A stretch of DNA of 64,000 nucleotides from Mesostigma viride (lineage: Eukaryota > Streptophyta > Mesostigmatophyceae > Mesostigmatales > Mesostigmataceae): the NCBI GenBank assembly GCA_009746045.1, contig RPFO01000123.1, forward strand, positions 1,161,410 to 1,225,409, read 5' to 3'. Positions within the stretch are counted from its first letter, which is position 1, and each line of letters opens with the position of its first letter. Positions 62,146-64,000 of the stretch are shown here, one piece after another. Under the pieces are notes generated by a model. It was not told the origin of the DNA, did no database searches, and saw nothing but the letters and a program-made list of their open reading frames with translations. A program made the translations under genes and the position numbers.

Positions 62146-63908
62146 CTAAATTCCTCCTACTTGTCCACGAGTAAACTACCTCCGCTCCCACGTAGTAACA
62201 CAGCCGCTTAAACCGGTAGATGCCTCCCCACAATCGGACAAAATTATCGGGTTCCTCGATGCAGCGGTAATCCTTGCCTGCTGTAGCTTCCCACGGTGAG
62301 GATGGCGATACCCTGACCTCCCAGCCATCATATTATGCCGTCAAGGACGGGCTCCCGTTGCTTTAGAGCGATGCAGCAGCTTTGACGCCCGTGGCCAAAT
62401 ATCTGCCGACGTTGGTAAACTGTTCGCAGATTTTGCACCAGCTAGTATTCCCTTTGCAACCGGAAGCATATCACTACATCAATGAGCATTCTTACGAGAC
62501 AGGCTGATTGAAAAAACGCCGACACTGGCACGCTCGTGACGGAGAAAGGCACTCTAACAGGACATAAATGTGTTATATATACAAGGTAATTACGCCTCGA
62601 TTATGCAAGAATCCGGGGTTCATCAATTTCACTTTCCCGCGCTGCCCTCGCGCGCCCTGCGGAATCCGAGCTTCATCTGCTGAACCCCCCCCCCCCCCCC
62701 ACACACACACACGTTTCAGATTGGGGTCCGACCAATCCAGGGCTCACGATCTCAAAGAATCTTAATTAATACTGTGATTCGATCCTAATAAAAATTTCTA
62801 CAACATTCTACAGTGTACTGTAATACAATTCCACTACTACTACAGGTCGAATCCAGGGTCTCACAATCCTAAACATGGGAATCTTAAACGTGGGGCTGGG
62901 GGTGTCAGTCAGGGCATGGTCAGGAAGTTGAATTCCCACGCCGGTTCTAGCGTCCACCACGCTAAGACGCAAGTTACTATGAAAGATTATACATCATTCG
63001 AGGATAGTCGAATTTTTACACTACGGCGAGGCTAAGTCACCAATGGGTAGACACAAGACCCATGTGCGGCGTGGGCAGCAACAACAAAAACAAGACACAA
63101 GACCGTCACATATAGGACTATCTATAGATTCTACAACAATTTGGCACAAAGAACGCACGAACGGGTATTTCCATTTGCCATTTCATTTGCATTTGAAGAA
63201 CGCACCATTTCACCGGAAAAAGAACGCACCATTATGTTGCACAAAGAAATTAGGTAGGCCCTGGGCACCTAGGCACCATTTGGCATGCCATTTGGCACAA
63301 ATGAACTGAGGACGTGAATTTGTTGAGGTTATTACAGTAAGGATTCCTGGCCAGAAACGCCAGAAAGGAACGAATAAGCATAGATACATATTTAATAAGG
63401 GCGTGATATCGACCATGATTATCGCTCCCGATTTTTGTCTTTTGGCTGGTAGAATAAATATTTTCGATCGCAGCTTTGGTGGTTTTGGTGCGTTGCTCGG
63501 GCGTCTTTTTGGTTTCCCGGCATCCTAGCCGCATCAGCCAGGTATTCTTTTGGGGAACCCCTGACGCGGCTACGTTTTGGAGCGTTCCACGCGCAATTGA
63601 CCGCTTATCGTTCCAAAATTTGCGGTTATTGGTCGAATTGCATCTGAACCGTCTTGTTTTCCCACACGAGAACAAGTAAACATCGTAAGGTAGTATCTGC
63701 CTGAGGATGCGACGCCGGCTGCTATGGATTTCAGTTCTCCGGGGCTGGTACCAACATTAAATTGCACAGCCGAGGTTCTTTTTTCGACATGTAACCCCCG
63801 ATGAATGGGACCGGTCTGGCAGTGATCCATGACAGTCGAAGGTGATGCAAGTTGGCATTGATGTTCTAAGCAACCTGATATTTGCTGCAACAAGCCGCAG
63901 GGGCCTAC
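62146..63908. promoter_or_regulatory. Upstream region of the GON4L-like gene
   Basis: It should include the GON4L promoter and 5' UTR on the minus strand. A C homopolymer followed by (CA)n lies at 62685-62711. Open frames at 63250-63675 and 63570-63893 (minus) have no recognisable features, and I do not call them genes. Confidence 0.4.
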
Positions 63909-64000
63909 ATGGATGTCGACGTTACGACCGGCCTGGTCGGATTGTTGCGACAGAATCCTCGTATGCGCTCCCTGGATTTTCCTCGGCGGGCAGGAGCTCT
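63909..64000 (+). CDS. Possible start of an unidentified gene at the right edge
   Basis: ATG 63909 opens a frame (MDVDVTTGLVGLLRQNPRMR) that stays open to the window end. Thirty codons are too few to identify it, and chance is a fair alternative. Confidence 0.2.
   Translation, partial: MDVDVTTGLVGLLRQNPRMRSLDFPRRAGA

Overview
This window is nuclear DNA of a eukaryote, most likely a green-lineage (Viridiplantae) alga. Genes are split by GT-AG introns. Several products resemble plant versions of their families: a plant-type TOM6, an RWP-RK transcription factor, a CLASP with plant-like N-terminal TOG sequence, and a GON4-like protein whose C-terminal half tracks the plant homologues. Coding exons are GC-rich, and introns and intergenic DNA are full of micro- and minisatellites. 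I cannot name the species.

Seven protein genes can be rebuilt by joining short open stretches at splice sites whose phases agree. (1) 605-1191, minus: N-terminus of CLASP, continuing off the left edge. (2) 2578-15044, plus: complete nine-exon DHX37/Dhr1 DEAH-box helicase of about 1873 aa (ribosome biogenesis). (3) 20637-23653, minus: three-exon secreted or Golgi sulfotransferase-like protein. (4) 24389-32947, plus: eIF4G-type translation factor with a split MIF4G and a C-terminal MA3 domain. (5) 35658-35813, minus: TOM6, 51 aa. (6) about 38076/38263-41534, plus: RWP-RK factor. (7) 46811-62145, minus: GON4L-like nuclear regulator with at least 15 exons over 15 kb. CLASP/DHX37 and sulfotransferase/eIF4G are divergent pairs that could share promoter regions.

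Between the genes lie old transposable elements. Three copies of a LINE ORF1-like element (15.85-16.76, 17.49-19.25 and 42.65-44.65 kb) and several reverse-transcriptase fragments (19.6-20.1, 33.5-34.6, 42.4-42.5 and 44.7-45.8 kb) are all frameshifted or truncated. They share 3' ends made of a small hairpin plus an AT-rich microsatellite tail. Foldback/MITE-like elements sit at 15.37-15.85 and 36.25-36.79 kb.

The longest open frames in the window (29.2-30.6, 50.5-51.9 and 52.4-53.6 kb) are tandem repeats inside introns, not proteins. The most interesting signals are minisatellites that start at or duplicate splice sites, covarying 3'-terminal hairpins on the retroelements, a 30-nt microexon in the GON4L-like gene, and a sulfotransferase fold that has lost PAPS-binding residues. 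I found no CRISPR array, rRNA gene or convincing tRNA gene. I did not find a clearly new multi-gene system.
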